DNA of 64,000 nucleotides, from contig NZ_BMYT01000002.1 of NCBI RefSeq assembly GCF_014652415.1, positions 558,001-622,000 on the forward strand. The letters run 5' to 3'. Position numbers and translations under genes: made by a program. Below the pieces are notes generated by a model that was given only the letters and a program-made list of their open reading frames with translations, had not been told where the DNA came from and searched no databases. Positions within the stretch are counted from its first letter, which is position 1. Every line of letters begins with the position of its first letter. Positions 11,776 through 21,052 of the stretch are shown here, in pieces. This stretch comes from Affinundibacterium macrobrachii (GTDB lineage Bacteria > Pseudomonadota > Gammaproteobacteria > Burkholderiales > Burkholderiaceae_D).

Positions 11776-11870
11776 CTTACGAAAAACAGACGCTGGTGTT
11801 GTTGCGTTCGCCTCGCCGTGCAAATGCACTGTCTTCGGCTCCGCGCCTAACCAGCGCAATTTTGCGTAAG
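11776..11870. repeat. 95-bp structured dispersed repeat, copy 1
   Basis: Begins CTTACGAAAAACAGACGCTGG and ends CCAGCGCAATTTTGCGTAAG, so the ends are inverted repeats. Copy 2 at 22038-22132 has the same length and about 85% identity. Internal helices are CGCTGGT/ACCAGCG and GTGCA/TGCAC. In copy 2 the same helices read CGCTGAC/GTCAGCG and GTACA/TGTAC, i.e. changes on one arm are matched on the other. Confidence 0.85.
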
Positions 11871-11995
11871 CACTACATCGCCTACTTTGCTACATTGGGA
11901 GGACTTGCGAAAAACTGCCCATCATTTGTGTGGCCAATTTTACGTAAATCCTACGCCGGGTTTTGCTGCTAATTACTACTTACTCTTGTTTACTC

Positions 11996-12163
11996 TCCCT
12001 TCTCCCGCAAGCGGGAGAAGGGTCGGGGATGAGGGTGTTTCAGAATTTAATAATGGCATTATTTAGCGTCAAAAATATTGATCCTTCACGCCAACTATAC
12101 TAATACTCTTTCTTGTTGCTGAACTTCCCTCACCCTAACCCTCTCCCGCTTGCGGGAGAGGGA
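11996..12163. repeat. Palindromic REP-like repeat pair between dnaA and dnaN
   Basis: CTTCTCCCGCAAGCGGGAGA at 12000-12019, continuing into GGGTCGGGGATGAGGG, faces its inverse CCCTCACCCTAACCC plus TCTCCCGCTTGCGGGAGAGG at 12128-12162. Each unit has a perfect CTCCCGC/GCGGGAG hairpin head followed by a conserved GGG tail. The two units are inverted with about 90 bp between them, a BIME-like layout resembling the pair at 10461-10572. Confidence 0.85.
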
Positions 12164-12179
12164 ACATTCAAGTTGCCTA

Positions 12180-13586
12180 TTACCCCTTCAAAGTCTGCTC
12201 CAACACATGAATCTCATGGTTGCACTCAGGACTTTTCGCTCTATCTGCAGCGATCTTGCGTACTGCATGCAACACAGTAGTATGATCGCGTCCACCAAAT
12301 AATTCGCCGATTTCCGGCAAACTCTTTTGCGTTAATTCTTTTGCCAAATACATCGCAATCTGACGTGGTCGCGCGATATTCGCTGGCCTACGTTTGGAAT
12401 ACATGTCTGCGACTTTGATATTGAAAAAATCAGCGACTGTCTTCTGAATATTTTCAACCGAGATTTGGCGGTTTTGTACTGATAACAAATCTTTCAAGGC
12501 TTCTTTGACGACATCAATCGTGATGTCTTTGCCGTGAAAGCGCGAGTACGCCAAGATCTTGCGCAACGCACCTTCGAGTTCACGCACATTGGAGCGCAAA
12601 TGTTTGGCGACGAAGAAGGCAACGTCATCCGAAAACTGTACGCCTTCGGTATAGGCTTTCTTCAATAAAATCGCGACGCGCATTTCTAATTCTGGCGGTT
12701 CAATCGCCACCGTCAAACCCGAATCAAAGCGTGAAATCAAGCGGTCATCCATACCCGAAATTTCTTTCGGATAAGTATCGCTAGTGATAATGATTTGTTT
12801 CTTGGCCGCGATCAGCGCTTCAAATGCATAGAAGAATTCTTCTTGCGTACGGCTCTTACCGCCGAAGAATTGAATATCGTCGATCAACAATAAATCGAGT
12901 GAATGGTAATAACGTTTGAAATCGTCGAAACCTTTCTTCTGATACGCCGTCACCACGTCACGCACATATTGTTCTGCGTGGATGTAACGAATCCGCGCAT
13001 TGGGTTTGTCATGCAAAATTTGATTGCCAATTGCGTGAATCAAATGCGTCTTACCTAAACCAACGCCACCATATAAAAATAGCGGGTTATACGATACGCC
13101 AGGATTATTCGCGACCTGAATTGCCGCTGCGCGCGCCAATTGATTCGCTTTACCAGTGACAAAGCTATCAAAAGTCAGATCAAAATTAATCCGTGAATTG
13201 TCACGACGTGGCGCTGTTTCTGGGATTGGATCTGGTGCGACTAAATCATTACTACCAATTTGTGATGTACGTTGACCGTGATCAGCCCCATTACCTTGAC
13301 CAGCGTTCGCCGGTGGCGTTGTGGTTGAGATTGGTTTTTTGCCTGCGCGCGGATCGATGATGAATTCGACATTCACCGTATCATCCCAAAATTGCGCGGC
13401 GAACTCAGCGATACGACTGGCGAATTGGGCTTTGACCCAATCCAGTTTAAAGCGATTAGGTGCGCCAATACGCAGCAGACCTTCTTCAAAGTCCACCACG
13501 GTTAATGGCTTAATCCAAGCACTAAATTGTTGAGGCGTGAGTTCCTGTTCAAGTTGTGAGGAGCAGGCTTGCCAGAAATTTTCCAT
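12180..13586 (-). CDS. dnaA: Chromosomal replication initiator protein DnaA
   Basis: 468 residues. Binds DnaA boxes at oriC and melts the origin with ATP. The N-terminal oligomerisation domain [28 protein letters not shown] is followed by a variable linker (about 85-145). The AAA+ domain has [13 protein letters not shown] (Walker A) and [13 protein letters not shown] (Walker B). The C-terminal helix-turn-helix has the diagnostic [36 protein letters not shown]. It is the first gene left of the probable origin, read away from it. Confidence 0.98.
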   Translation of the reverse strand: MENFWQACSSQLEQELTPQQFSAWIKPLTVVDFEEGLLRIGAPNRFKLDWVKAQFASRIAEFAAQFWDDTVNVEFIIDPRAGKKPISTTTPPANAGQGNGADHGQRTSQIGSNDLVAPDPIPETAPRRDNSRINFDLTFDSFVTGKANQLARAAAIQVANNPGVSYNPLFLYGGVGLGKTHLIHAIGNQILHDKPNARIRYIHAEQYVRDVVTAYQKKGFDDFKRYYHSLDLLLIDDIQFFGGKSRTQEEFFYAFEALIAAKKQIIITSDTYPKEISGMDDRLISRFDSGLTVAIEPPELEMRVAILLKKAYTEGVQFSDDVAFFVAKHLRSNVRELEGALRKILAYSRFHGKDITIDVVKEALKDLLSVQNRQISVENIQKTVADFFNIKVADMYSKRRPANIARPRQIAMYLAKELTQKSLPEIGELFGGRDHTTVLHAVRKIAADRAKSPECNHEIHVLEQTLKG

Positions 13587-13940
13587 GAATCGCTTTACTG
13601 TTTACTTAATGCTTAAGTTTTTGTTCTTTTCAAAATCGACACCTAAATACCGCATCTTCTTACTAACGCGCTTACAGGTGAGCGATTTCCACTTTTAATG
13701 AGTAGTTGCCTTGGCTCGCATTCATTGCTGTTCTTATTTTATTTTGTTCGAGCCAACTAGCATCGTCCAAATCGTCGCTTAATTATAGCGGAGCAAATTG
13801 TCCTGATTTATGCAAATTCGCCGTTAATTCAGCGAATGTGTGTGGTGGCTTACGCAAAAAATAAAATTGAAATTTTGTTCAGATGACGCTGTGCTACGGC
13901 AATACTTCAGACCCCGCTATTCTACTCTTCGCAGCCAGAG

Positions 13941-13949
13941 TTATCCACA
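13941..13949 (+). promoter_or_regulatory. Consensus DnaA box
   Basis: TTATCCACA matches the DnaA-box consensus exactly and lies in the dnaA-rpmH gap. Confidence 0.8.
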
Positions 13950-14010
13950 GGCGAGTTGAAATTTCTTTTCGTTAATACTCCTTGAAAACGAATAAAAGCG
14001 GTCAAATGGA

Positions 14011-14040
14011 TTGACAGTCGCTTGAAAAATAGTGTCTAAT
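14011..14040 (+). promoter_or_regulatory. Probable promoter of rpmH-rnpA-yidD-yidC
   Basis: TTGACA (14011-14016) and TCTAAT (14035-14040) with an 18-bp spacer: perfect -35 and 5/6 -10. It points toward rpmH, leaving a leader of about 250 nt that overlaps the second DnaA box. Confidence 0.6.
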
Positions 14041-14295
14041 TACGGGTTCCCTACCCTGTTTTGTTAGATGTGTGCTTTTATTGTCTTGACGCTATCTTGA
14101 TAGTTTGTTGATGATAAGGGCGAAACCACAAGATGAAACTAAGCATGAGCAGCGGTTTTGGGGCAGTAATCGTGTGAATAGCGTGTTGCTATTGTTTATT
14201 GGGTGCTCTTCCATAACAGGGCCACATCAAGGCAACGGCGCATGCACTATTACCCGTAATTCCGATTTATTTTTTGCTCAAATAGTGAGATCAAC

Positions 14296-14430
14296 ATGAA
14301 ACGTACTTATCAACCTTCCGTAGTTCGTCGTAAGCGCACTCACGGTTTCCGCGCTCGTATGGCAACACGTGGTGGCCGCGCAGTTTTGAACGCACGTCGT
14401 GCTAAAGGCCGTAAGCGCCTAGCAGCGTAA
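14296..14430 (+). CDS. rpmH: 50S ribosomal protein L34
   Basis: 44 residues, [18 protein letters not shown] onward to the C-terminal [11 protein letters not shown]; length, very basic composition and sequence are those of L34. It is a structural protein of the large ribosomal subunit. First gene of the plus-strand block to the right of the origin, followed by rnpA as in nearly all bacteria. Confidence 0.98.
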   Translation: MKRTYQPSVVRRKRTHGFRARMATRGGRAVLNARRAKGRKRLAA

Positions 14431-14606
14431 TCGGCATCCAATAAATCCAATTCTAGGGGATATTGCCGCGTTGTTTGTCCTCGCAATACTCAAGTATTGC
14501 TGCGGGAAACGCCTTGCACTATCTCCCTACAATTGAATTTCTTGAATACCGAGCGACTAGTCGGATACATCGTCAATTAGTTGATTCAATAGGTTTAAAA
14601 ATTATT

Positions 14607-15062
14607 GTGACTAATTTGACTGCCAATCCTGACCTAGCTCAATATCAGTTGTCCGGCGGTAGTTTTGCGCGGGAGCGACGAATTCTTAAAGCGGATGAGT
14701 TTTCATCCGCTTTTCGTTTACGTCCTGTGCAAAAAACAGCGCATTTTGTATTATATGCGCGCCCAAACGATTTACCGCATGCCCGTCTTGGTGTCGTCGC
14801 GGCAAAACGTTTTGCACCGCGCGCAGCGACGCGCAATATGATCAAGCGTGTGACGCGTGAGATTTTTCGACAGTCTAATCTAGCGAATGTGGATTGCATT
14901 GTGCGTTTATCGAAGCCAGTCAATAGTAAAGCCGGTCCTGCTACCAACGCACAATTGAAGCGTGATTTGCGGGTTGAGGTTTTGCGCCTGTTTGTCTCGC
15001 AAAAGGCTTCTTTGAAGCCGATCAATTCATCTCCTAATTTAACGATGTCGAGCGCACCATGA
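14607..15062 (+). CDS. rnpA: Ribonuclease P protein component
   Basis: Protein partner of the RNase P RNA in tRNA 5'-end maturation. The signature [15 protein letters not shown] (RNR motif) is present, preceded by [15 protein letters not shown]. The open frame extends to a TTG at 14463, but the first roughly 48 residues have no RnpA character; GTG at 14607 gives 151 residues with the conserved [22 protein letters not shown] starting about 15 residues in. Neither start has a strong ribosome-binding site. Its TGA overlaps the yidD ATG (ATGA). Confidence 0.93.
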   Translation: MTNLTANPDLAQYQLSGGSFARERRILKADEFSSAFRLRPVQKTAHFVLYARPNDLPHARLGVVAAKRFAPRAATRNMIKRVTREIFRQSNLANVDCIVRLSKPVNSKAGPATNAQLKRDLRVEVLRLFVSQKASLKPINSSPNLTMSSAP

Positions 15063-15349
15063 AAAAGCTGCTGCTACTGATACTCCGTGGATATAAGCTC
15101 GCGATTAGTCCTATGCTCGGACAAAATTGTCGCTTTTATCCTAGTTGTTCAGAATATGCGGCGGATGCAATTCGTGAATATGGCGCGGCTAAAGGTTCGC
15201 TGATGGCTTGCAAGCGGGTTTGCAAGTGTCATCCTTGGCATCCTGGTGGAATTGATCTCGTGCCACCTAAGTCGAGCCAAGATTCTGTAGTGAGTGGGGA
15301 TGAAAAATCAGTAAATGCCTCCACATCAAGTCTCAGTCAACATAGTTAA
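15059..15349 (+). CDS. yidD: Membrane protein insertion efficiency factor YidD
   Basis: 96 residues. Contains the family core [29 protein letters not shown] and [16 protein letters not shown] with the conserved cysteines and the HP(W/F)xPGG signature. It is a small amphipathic inner-membrane-associated protein that helps YidC-dependent insertion. The last 25 residues ([21 protein letters not shown]) are a polar tail beyond the usual core. Overlaps rnpA by 4 bp; yidC follows after 36 bp. Confidence 0.95.
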   Translation: MKKLLLLILRGYKLAISPMLGQNCRFYPSCSEYAADAIREYGAAKGSLMACKRVCKCHPWHPGGIDLVPPKSSQDSVVSGDEKSVNASTSSLSQHS

Positions 15350-15385
15350 CTTTTTCGATCTTTAACACATACACAAGTGGATAAA

Positions 15386-17113
15386 ATGGATATAAAGCGT
15401 ACCGTCCTCTGGGTTATTTTCTCGATGTCTCTGTTACTCCTGTGGGATAACTGGATGCGTCATAACGGAAAACAATCCATGTTTTCTCCAGCGACTCCTT
15501 CGCAACAAGCGAAAACAGTGAGTGCTTCTGCCGTTGCGGGCGCGGCTTCCGCAAGTGCCGCAAGTGCAGCAACTACGGCAGCTCCTGCGAATGCAGCGGC
15601 AGCATCGACTGAAGTGAAAAGTGAAACCATCACAATTACCACTGACGTCGTAAAAGCGGATATCGACACGATTGGTGGTGAGATTAAGCGTCTGGAATTG
15701 TTGAAGTATCCTGATAGCGTTGATGCAAGCCAAAATGTGGTTTTATTCGATCAACGTGGTGATCAGATTCGTAAAGAAAAAACAGGCTTCTTTGGCTTGT
15801 TTAGTGGCACCAAAGACGTGGTCGTGCCAGCGCGTATTTATAAAGCTCAGACAGGTTTAGTTGGTGGTAATTTCCCGAATCACAAATCCGGTTTCGTGGC
15901 GCAACCAGGCAATCGTACTTTGGGCGATGCAAAGGAATTGAGCTTGGTCTTGGTTTCTGAACAAAACGGTGTGACTCTGACGAAAACTTACACTTTCAAA
16001 AAAGGTGAATATTTAATCGACGTCAAACATGCTGTGACAAATAATTCTGCGGCACCGATTGCACCATCTTTGTACATGCAATTGATTCATGATGGTACCA
16101 AGCCAACTGGTGGAAGTATGTTCACCGGCAACGTGGAATTCTACGCACCAGCTGTATACACCGATGCAGAGAAATTCCGTAAGTTGGATTTCGAGAAAAT
16201 CGAATCTGGTAAAGAAGTTTTGTCGACGAAAGCGAATGACGGTTGGGTTTCTGTGATTCAGCATTTCTTTGTATCTGCATTTATTCCGCAAGACAAAGTG
16301 GCTCGTGAAGTATTCACGAAAAAAGTGGACACCAACTTGTATGCGGTTGGTAGCATTGTCGCTTTGGGCAATGTTGCGCCGGGTGCCACCGCCACAATGG
16401 ATTCTCGTTTGTACTCGGGTCCACAAGAATCAGCAGTGTTAGAGAAAATTGCTCCAGGTTTGGATTTGGTTAAAGACTACTGGTACTTCGCGATGATCGC
16501 GCAACCGATGTTCTGGATTATGGAATTTATGCATAAATTCCTCGGTAACTGGGGTTGGACTATCGTGGTATTTACGATTGCGATTAAGTTGGCTTTGTTC
16601 CCATTGTCTGCGGCTGGATATCGCAGTATGGCGAAAATGAAAGTCGTAACGCCAAAGATGACGGCTTTAAAAGAGAAGTACAAAAACGAGCCGCAAAAGT
16701 TGAATATGGCGATGATGGAGTTGTATAAAACCGAGAAGATTAATCCGCTCGGCGGTTGCTTACCAATCTTGATCCAAATGCCGATTTTCTTGGCTTTGTA
16801 TTGGGTCTTGCAGGCATCGGTTGAAATGCGCGGCGCACCTTGGATCGGTTGGATTACTGATTTGACTAAGCCAGATCCTTATCTTGTGCTGCCAATTTTG
16901 TACATGATTTCGATGTACATCACGACTAAGTTGAGCCCAGCACCTGCTGATCCAATTCAGGCAAAAATGATGTTGTTTATGCCTTTGTTGTTCTCAGTGA
17001 TGTTCGTGTTCTTCCCATCTGGTTTGGTATTGTATTGGGTTGTGAATAATATTTTGTCTATTGGTCAGCAGTGGGTTATTAATAATAAAATAGTGCCACC
17101 TGAACATCGATAA
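15386..17113 (+). CDS. yidC: Membrane protein insertase YidC
   Basis: Inserts and folds inner-membrane proteins, alone or with SecYEG. 575 residues from ATG 15386 (MDIKRTVLWVIFSMSLLLLW, the standard N-terminus; a GTG 9 bp upstream is less likely). Order: TM1, an Ala/Ser-rich linker, a large periplasmic domain (about 75-340), then the conserved C-terminal insertase core with YRSMAKMKVVTPKM, ALKEKYKNEPQKLNMAMMELYKTEKINPLGGCLP and PLLFSVMFVFFPSGLVLYWVVNN. A strong terminator follows at 17133-17160. Confidence 0.97.
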   Translation: MDIKRTVLWVIFSMSLLLLWDNWMRHNGKQSMFSPATPSQQAKTVSASAVAGAASASAASAATTAAPANAAAASTEVKSETITITTDVVKADIDTIGGEIKRLELLKYPDSVDASQNVVLFDQRGDQIRKEKTGFFGLFSGTKDVVVPARIYKAQTGLVGGNFPNHKSGFVAQPGNRTLGDAKELSLVLVSEQNGVTLTKTYTFKKGEYLIDVKHAVTNNSAAPIAPSLYMQLIHDGTKPTGGSMFTGNVEFYAPAVYTDAEKFRKLDFEKIESGKEVLSTKANDGWVSVIQHFFVSAFIPQDKVAREVFTKKVDTNLYAVGSIVALGNVAPGATATMDSRLYSGPQESAVLEKIAPGLDLVKDYWYFAMIAQPMFWIMEFMHKFLGNWGWTIVVFTIAIKLALFPLSAAGYRSMAKMKVVTPKMTALKEKYKNEPQKLNMAMMELYKTEKINPLGGCLPILIQMPIFLALYWVLQASVEMRGAPWIGWITDLTKPDPYLVLPILYMISMYITTKLSPAPADPIQAKMMLFMPLLFSVMFVFFPSGLVLYWVVNNILSIGQQWVINNKIVPPEHR

Positions 17114-17132
17114 GCAGTTCATCGATCACATC

Positions 17133-17160
17133 AAAAAAGCCCATACGTATGGGCTTTTTT
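17133..17160 (+). terminator. Rho-independent terminator after yidC
   Basis: AAAAAAGCCCATAC followed by its complement GTATGGGCTTTTTT: a 14-bp perfect palindromic stem ending in a T-run, 20 bp after the yidC stop. Confidence 0.92.
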
Positions 17161-17275
17161 GTTATTAACGAACGCTTTTTTTGCTGCAGATCATGTCGTG
17201 TTTACGATACATCCCTCAGCATAGAAGGCGGCAAAATTTCAACAACTTTCTTGTTGGCAAGGATAGAATTTCCCC

Positions 17276-18688
17276 ATGACACATTCTTATGACAGTACGC
17301 CTATCGTTGCAATCGCTACCGCTCCCGGTCGTGGTGGTATTGGCGTGGTTCGTATTTCTGGTAAAGATCTCAGCGAGATCCTAAGTAATTTATTTGGTAG
17401 TACAGTCTTGAAGCCAAGACATGCGACCTATCTTGATTTCACACAAGCGGATGGCACGGTGATCGATCAAGGTTTGGCCATTTCGTTTAAAGCACCACAT
17501 TCTTACACTGGTGAAGAAGTTCTCGAATTGCAGGGACATGGCGGACCAGTGGTGATGCAGATGCTACTGAGTCGCTGCTTAGAGGCAGGTAAAGAAGTTG
17601 GTTTGCGTTTGGCTGAACCCGGTGAATTTACGCAGCGTGCTTTCATGAACGATAAGCTCGATTTGGCGCAAGCCGAAGCGGTCGCCGATTTGATTGAAGC
17701 CTCGACAGAAGCTGCCGCCAAATCAGCATCGCAATCGATGTCAGGTGCGTTTTCAAAAGTGATCCATCAGTTGGTTGAAAAAGTGGTGCACTTACGTATG
17801 TTGGTTGAAGCCACATTGGATTTTCCTGAAGAAGAAATCGACTTTTTAGAAAAATCCGACGCACGTGGTCAACTGAGTGAAATTCAAAAATCTCTACGCG
17901 CGGTTTTCGAACAGGCAGCGCAGGGTGCTTTGTTGCGCGAAGGTTTGAATGTCGTGCTGGCAGGGCAGCCAAATGTTGGTAAATCATCTTTATTGAATGC
18001 ATTGGCAGGTGATGACATTGCGATTGTGACGCCGATTGCTGGTACGACACGCGATAAGGTCACAGAGACGATCCACATCGAAGGCATTCCACTGAACATC
18101 ATCGATACTGCTGGCATTCGCCACGATTATGATGAACCAGAGTCTGGCGAAGTTGTCGATAAGATCGATGCGGTCGAACGTATCGGTATCGAACGAACTT
18201 GGAACGAAGTGCAAAAAGCTGATGTGATTTTGCATTTGCTCGATGCCAGCCGTGGACCTACCCGCGCTGATGAAGACATTGCAGCGCGCTTTCCTAGTGA
18301 CGTGCCCGTGATCTGTGTATGGACTAAAATCGACATTTCTGGGCATCACGCCAGTGTTGATACGGTCGGTGATTTAACCCAAGTGTATTTGTCAGCACAA
18401 GAGCATTTGGGCATGGATTTGTTGCGCCAGGAATTATTACGGATCGCTGGTTGGCAGCAGACAGGCGAGTCTCTGTATTTAGCGCGCGAACGTCACTTGA
18501 TCGCACTAAAACACGCACACGAACATTTGGAACAAGCCGCTGCGTATGCTGCGCAGAATGATCAGTCCCTTGACTTGTTCGCAGAAGAATTGCGTTTAAC
18601 CCAAGATCGTTTAAATAGCATCACGGGTGAGTTCACTTCGGACGATTTGCTGGGCGTAATTTTTTCGCGCTTTTGTATTGGCAAGTAA
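17276..18688 (+). CDS. mnmE: tRNA uridine-5-carboxymethylaminomethyl(34) synthesis GTPase MnmE
   Basis: With MnmG, modifies the wobble uridine of several tRNAs. 470 residues. The N-terminal tetrahydrofolate-binding domain starts [21 protein letters not shown]; the central G domain has [14 protein letters not shown] (G1), TPIAGTTRD (G2), DTAG (G3) and WTKID (G4). The C-terminus is FCIGK, the CxGK motif needed for modification. It is the last gene of the usual rpmH-rnpA-yidD-yidC-mnmE order, separated from yidC by a terminator. Confidence 0.97.
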   Translation: MTHSYDSTPIVAIATAPGRGGIGVVRISGKDLSEILSNLFGSTVLKPRHATYLDFTQADGTVIDQGLAISFKAPHSYTGEEVLELQGHGGPVVMQMLLSRCLEAGKEVGLRLAEPGEFTQRAFMNDKLDLAQAEAVADLIEASTEAAAKSASQSMSGAFSKVIHQLVEKVVHLRMLVEATLDFPEEEIDFLEKSDARGQLSEIQKSLRAVFEQAAQGALLREGLNVVLAGQPNVGKSSLLNALAGDDIAIVTPIAGTTRDKVTETIHIEGIPLNIIDTAGIRHDYDEPESGEVVDKIDAVERIGIERTWNEVQKADVILHLLDASRGPTRADEDIAARFPSDVPVICVWTKIDISGHHASVDTVGDLTQVYLSAQEHLGMDLLRQELLRIAGWQQTGESLYLARERHLIALKHAHEHLEQAAAYAAQNDQSLDLFAEELRLTQDRLNSITGEFTSDDLLGVIFSRFCIGK

Positions 18689-18699
18689 GTCGTATTCTC

Positions 18700-18721
18700 A
18701 GTGTCCTCCCTAGAGGACACT
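18700..18721. terminator. Hairpin between convergent mnmE and the DUF6058 gene
   Basis: AGTGTCCTC-CCTA-GAGGACACT, a perfect 9-bp stem with 4-nt loop, overlapping the stop codon of the minus-strand gene. It has no T-run on either strand, so it is at best a weak terminator. Confidence 0.4.
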
Positions 18722-19441
18722 TAGGGTCTTTCGCAAATCCTCCACTAGGCGCTTACGACTACTGCGAGGATATTCCAAAGGTGAAAATGGCATGGTGCTA
18801 TTGGCATAGTCATCGATGAGTTTTTTCAGCGCTGACAGATCTTCGTTTTGGTAATCAACACGCTTTCCGTTGTCGGTGATGGCACTCAATTTTTCCTGTA
18901 AAATTTCTTTATGCACGATATTGGCGATGCTATCTGGCTTCGCTACGCAAAGGCTGAATATGCCATTCAAGAAGTGCTGCCAATTGGTGTTGACTCTTTG
19001 CGCTATGCCAGCCGCGATTGCTGCACCAGCCGCATCAAAACAATCTTCTAAGCGATAAGTGTTGCTGTTTTTGATCGTTAAAGCTCGCACGAACTCCTCG
19101 ACAAAACGTCGTTTTACAATCGCTCTTGCTTCGTCTTTAGGATGACGTTGTAAGGTGGTGAATGCATACCTAGTCCACGTTGCAGCCGCCGGATGAAAGT
19201 AGATTCCTGCTTTCAATTCCTCGACATAATCTGAATCGATCAGTTCACCAAAGACTACGGATTTACAGTGCCGTGAGTCGCTGATTTGGTACGATGGCGC
19301 CGGAATAAGTTGGGCATCCACCAGTTCTTCGATGTCTTGTAGGCTAAGCTCGCAGCGCAGGGCGAATTGTGTTTGATTGAGATAATACTGGTCGAGATAA
19401 GCTTGGGTTGAATTCATGGTTGTTTTGTGACTTTGCATCAT
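18710..19441 (-). CDS. DUF6058-like protein in the P450 cluster
   Basis: 243 residues, soluble. The N-terminus (AYLDQYYLNQTQFALRCELSLQDIEELVDAQLIPAPSYQI) resembles the DUF6058 family, often annotated as natural-product biosynthesis proteins of unknown biochemical role; I recall this rather than having searched it. The N-terminal 50 residues look like a MerR/HTH-type fold (start of a helical motif plus LIPAPSY). Its ATG overlaps the TGA of the upstream ABM gene (ATGA), so it is translated with it. ATG 19417 (MNSTQAYL) is an alternative start. Confidence 0.75.
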   Translation of the reverse strand: MMQSHKTTMNSTQAYLDQYYLNQTQFALRCELSLQDIEELVDAQLIPAPSYQISDSRHCKSVVFGELIDSDYVEELKAGIYFHPAAATWTRYAFTTLQRHPKDEARAIVKRRFVEEFVRALTIKNSNTYRLEDCFDAAGAAIAAGIAQRVNTNWQHFLNGIFSLCVAKPDSIANIVHKEILQEKLSAITDNGKRVDYQNEDLSALKKLIDDYANSTMPFSPLEYPRSSRKRLVEDLRKTLSVL

Positions 19442-19782
19442 TGATGGGCTGTGCGACTATCGGCTGGTGCTTGGTCTCGATCAGTCAGTCCGTAATCGCG
19501 AATCACTGCCGCGATCCGCAAACGGTAGTCAGAGAAAATAGCGCCACGTCCGATACTTTGTGCTGCACGATGCGACTCGACATTGCGCCAATTTTTCACG
19601 GCGTCTTCATCACGCCAAAAAGAGAGCGACAAAATTTTTTGAGGATCACTAAGACTTTGAAATCGTTCTATCGAAATGAATCCGTCTATATCGGCTAGCA
19701 GTAGTTTCAAGTCGGCGGCGATATCGAAATAGGCCTGCTTGTGTTCAGCGTGTGGTAAGACCTCGAAAATAACCGCGATCAT
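19438..19782 (-). CDS. Antibiotic biosynthesis monooxygenase (ABM) domain protein
   Basis: 114 residues from ATG 19782, which has GAAGGGA 6-12 bp upstream; a longer frame to 19833 lies inside the P450 gene and is unlikely. MIAVIFEVLPHAEHKQAYFDIAADL and FISIERFQSLSDPQKILSLSFWRDEDAVKNWRN are typical of the small dimeric ABM/EthD-like ferredoxin-fold oxygenases that act on aromatic or heme-like substrates without cofactor. It begins one base after the P450 stop (TAA-T-ATG) and overlaps the DUF6058 gene, so the three form one operon. The substrate is unknown. Confidence 0.85.
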   Translation of the reverse strand: MIAVIFEVLPHAEHKQAYFDIAADLKLLLADIDGFISIERFQSLSDPQKILSLSFWRDEDAVKNWRNVESHRAAQSIGRGAIFSDYRLRIAAVIRDYGLTDRDQAPADSRTAHQ

Positions 19783-19783
19783 A

Positions 19784-20977
19784 TTATTTCCCTTCTGTTG
19801 TGTTTGATTCGTGAAACAAAGGAATCCGCCCATTGAGTGAAGGGCGGTACTGCCATTCCAATGCTTGCCATCGTTCCGCTGTGCTATGCGAAATCACATG
19901 CGACAGCGCGAGTGCAGATATTGAAAGCGCTAATGCCTGTCCTGGACATTGATGTCGGGCGTGGCTGAAAGTGAAGCTGTATCTGTCGTTTCTTTGTAGT
20001 TGAAAAGTCTCTGGATTTCGGTTTGCCTGTGGATCGCGATTGGCAGCAGCTAAAAGCATTAAAACGGCTTCGTCTGCCCGTAAAAGTTGACCAGCTATTT
20101 CGATATCCTGTGTCACAAAGCGGCGGGTATTTTGTACTGGTGGATCGTAACGCGCCACTTCAGCGATGAAATCTGTGATGCGTTCCGGCTGGGCCACAAG
20201 CTGCTCGCGAAGTTGCGGCTGCGTATGCAGAGTGACGATACTATTACCGATTAAACCAGCTGTGGCCTCATAAGTTTGCGATAGCAGGCCGATCAGATTG
20301 GCAATAATAGCATCGCTGTTGTGCCAGCCTTTTGACTCTGCTTCCGCCTGCAGGCGCGCTAAAAAACTCAGCGGCGAAGCTGTCGACATCCGTAACAATT
20401 CCATAAAGTATGTTTGCAGTTCACGGGCAGCGGCATGTGCATTTTGAATCTGTTCATCTGTGCTAAGCGGAGACAAACATGCAACGAAGTCACGCGTCCA
20501 ATCGACAACTTGCGCCAAGTCATCATCCGAGAAACCACAGAGATGTGCCACAAGGCTGACAGGAAACGCCATTTGCCATGCATTGATGTGGGCACTCGAT
20601 TGCAATGGAAAATTACCAGCAAGACGTTGGAATAATTCTTTCGCTGCGCTTTGATGCTGGCTGAAATTGATGTTCCGCAAGGAAGTTTGTAACACCTGTT
20701 TTGGGATGTGATGTTGGACACCTTCGTTCATGCGAACTAAGTACCCAAAAACTTCAGCAGCATTTCCCGATCGGATATTCGAGGGAATTTTGTCCGCAGG
20801 TGGTCGCACCACAAAGACCTCTGAGCTTAGTATCGCTTGCACTACTTCAGCGCTACTAGCGATCCAAAGTTTGAGTTCAGGGTCGTAACCTAATGCGGCA
20901 AGGTCTCGTAGCGCTCGATAATGTGGATACGGATTCGCATGACTGGCGAGAGTTAGTGGGTTTTCTATTGTTGGCAT
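19784..20977 (-). CDS. Cytochrome P450
   Basis: About 397 residues from ATG 20977; the frame is open to 21064, but ATG 20977 lies just downstream of a TATACT -10 element and gives the usual bacterial length. Heme-thiolate monooxygenase: cysteine loop FSHARHQCPG, K-helix-like segment FIAEVARYDPPVQNTRRF (E-x-x-R), I-helix LLSQTYEATAGLI. The two glycines of the classical FGxGxHxCxG loop are Ser and Ala here, while His, Cys and the final Gly are kept. No redox partner is encoded nearby. It is the first gene of an operon with an ABM oxygenase and a DUF6058 protein, divergent from an ArsR-type regulator. Confidence 0.92.
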   Translation of the reverse strand: MPTIENPLTLASHANPYPHYRALRDLAALGYDPELKLWIASSAEVVQAILSSEVFVVRPPADKIPSNIRSGNAAEVFGYLVRMNEGVQHHIPKQVLQTSLRNINFSQHQSAAKELFQRLAGNFPLQSSAHINAWQMAFPVSLVAHLCGFSDDDLAQVVDWTRDFVACLSPLSTDEQIQNAHAAARELQTYFMELLRMSTASPLSFLARLQAEAESKGWHNSDAIIANLIGLLSQTYEATAGLIGNSIVTLHTQPQLREQLVAQPERITDFIAEVARYDPPVQNTRRFVTQDIEIAGQLLRADEAVLMLLAAANRDPQANRNPETFQLQRNDRYSFTFSHARHQCPGQALALSISALALSHVISHSTAERWQALEWQYRPSLNGRIPLFHESNTTEGK

Positions 20978-21006
20978 GGGAACATCTTTGCTGACTTGAA
21001 GAGTTC

Positions 21007-21033
21007 CAGTATAGGACTTGTCTAGCAATAACA
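21007..21033 (-). promoter_or_regulatory. Possible promoter of the P450 operon
   Basis: On the minus strand TTGTTA (21033-21028) and TATACT (21012-21007) with a short 15-bp spacer, lying in the roughly 75-bp gap to the divergent regulator gene. Confidence 0.4.
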
Positions 21034-21052
21034 ATTCGCTTACCATCAAACT

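Larger units (their letters stand above)
11726..12179. other. dnaA-dnaN intergenic region filled by repeats
   Basis: 454 bp without a gene. It holds the 95-bp structured repeat (11776-11870) and a palindromic REP-like pair (11996-12163), both listed separately. Between them (11871-11995) are a partial look-alike (TTTTACGTAAATCCTACGCCGG) and AT-rich DNA with no supportable signal. Confidence 0.7.
13587..14295. other. Probable chromosomal replication origin (oriC) between dnaA and rpmH
   Basis: 709 bp without a gene between divergent dnaA and rpmH, the usual oriC location in this group. It holds a perfect DnaA box (TTATCCACA, 13941-13949), a one-mismatch box on the other strand (TGTGAATAG, 14173-14181) and an A/T-rich stretch at 13855-13880 that could be the unwinding element. 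There is also an inverted repeat ATTCGC-N10-GCGAAT (13816-13837) and a minus-strand TATAAT at 13782-13787 possibly serving dnaA. Only two convincing boxes are seen, so the assignment rests mainly on context and on gene direction flipping here. Confidence 0.7.

Noticed and set aside
10461..12163. CRISPR array at the repeats between gyrB and dnaA
   Set aside because: Repeats are paired inverted units of differing sequence, with no regular direct repeats and spacers.
14463..14606. N-terminal extension of rnpA to TTG 14463
   Set aside because: The added 48 residues do not resemble RnpA and overlap the rpmH-rnpA spacer.
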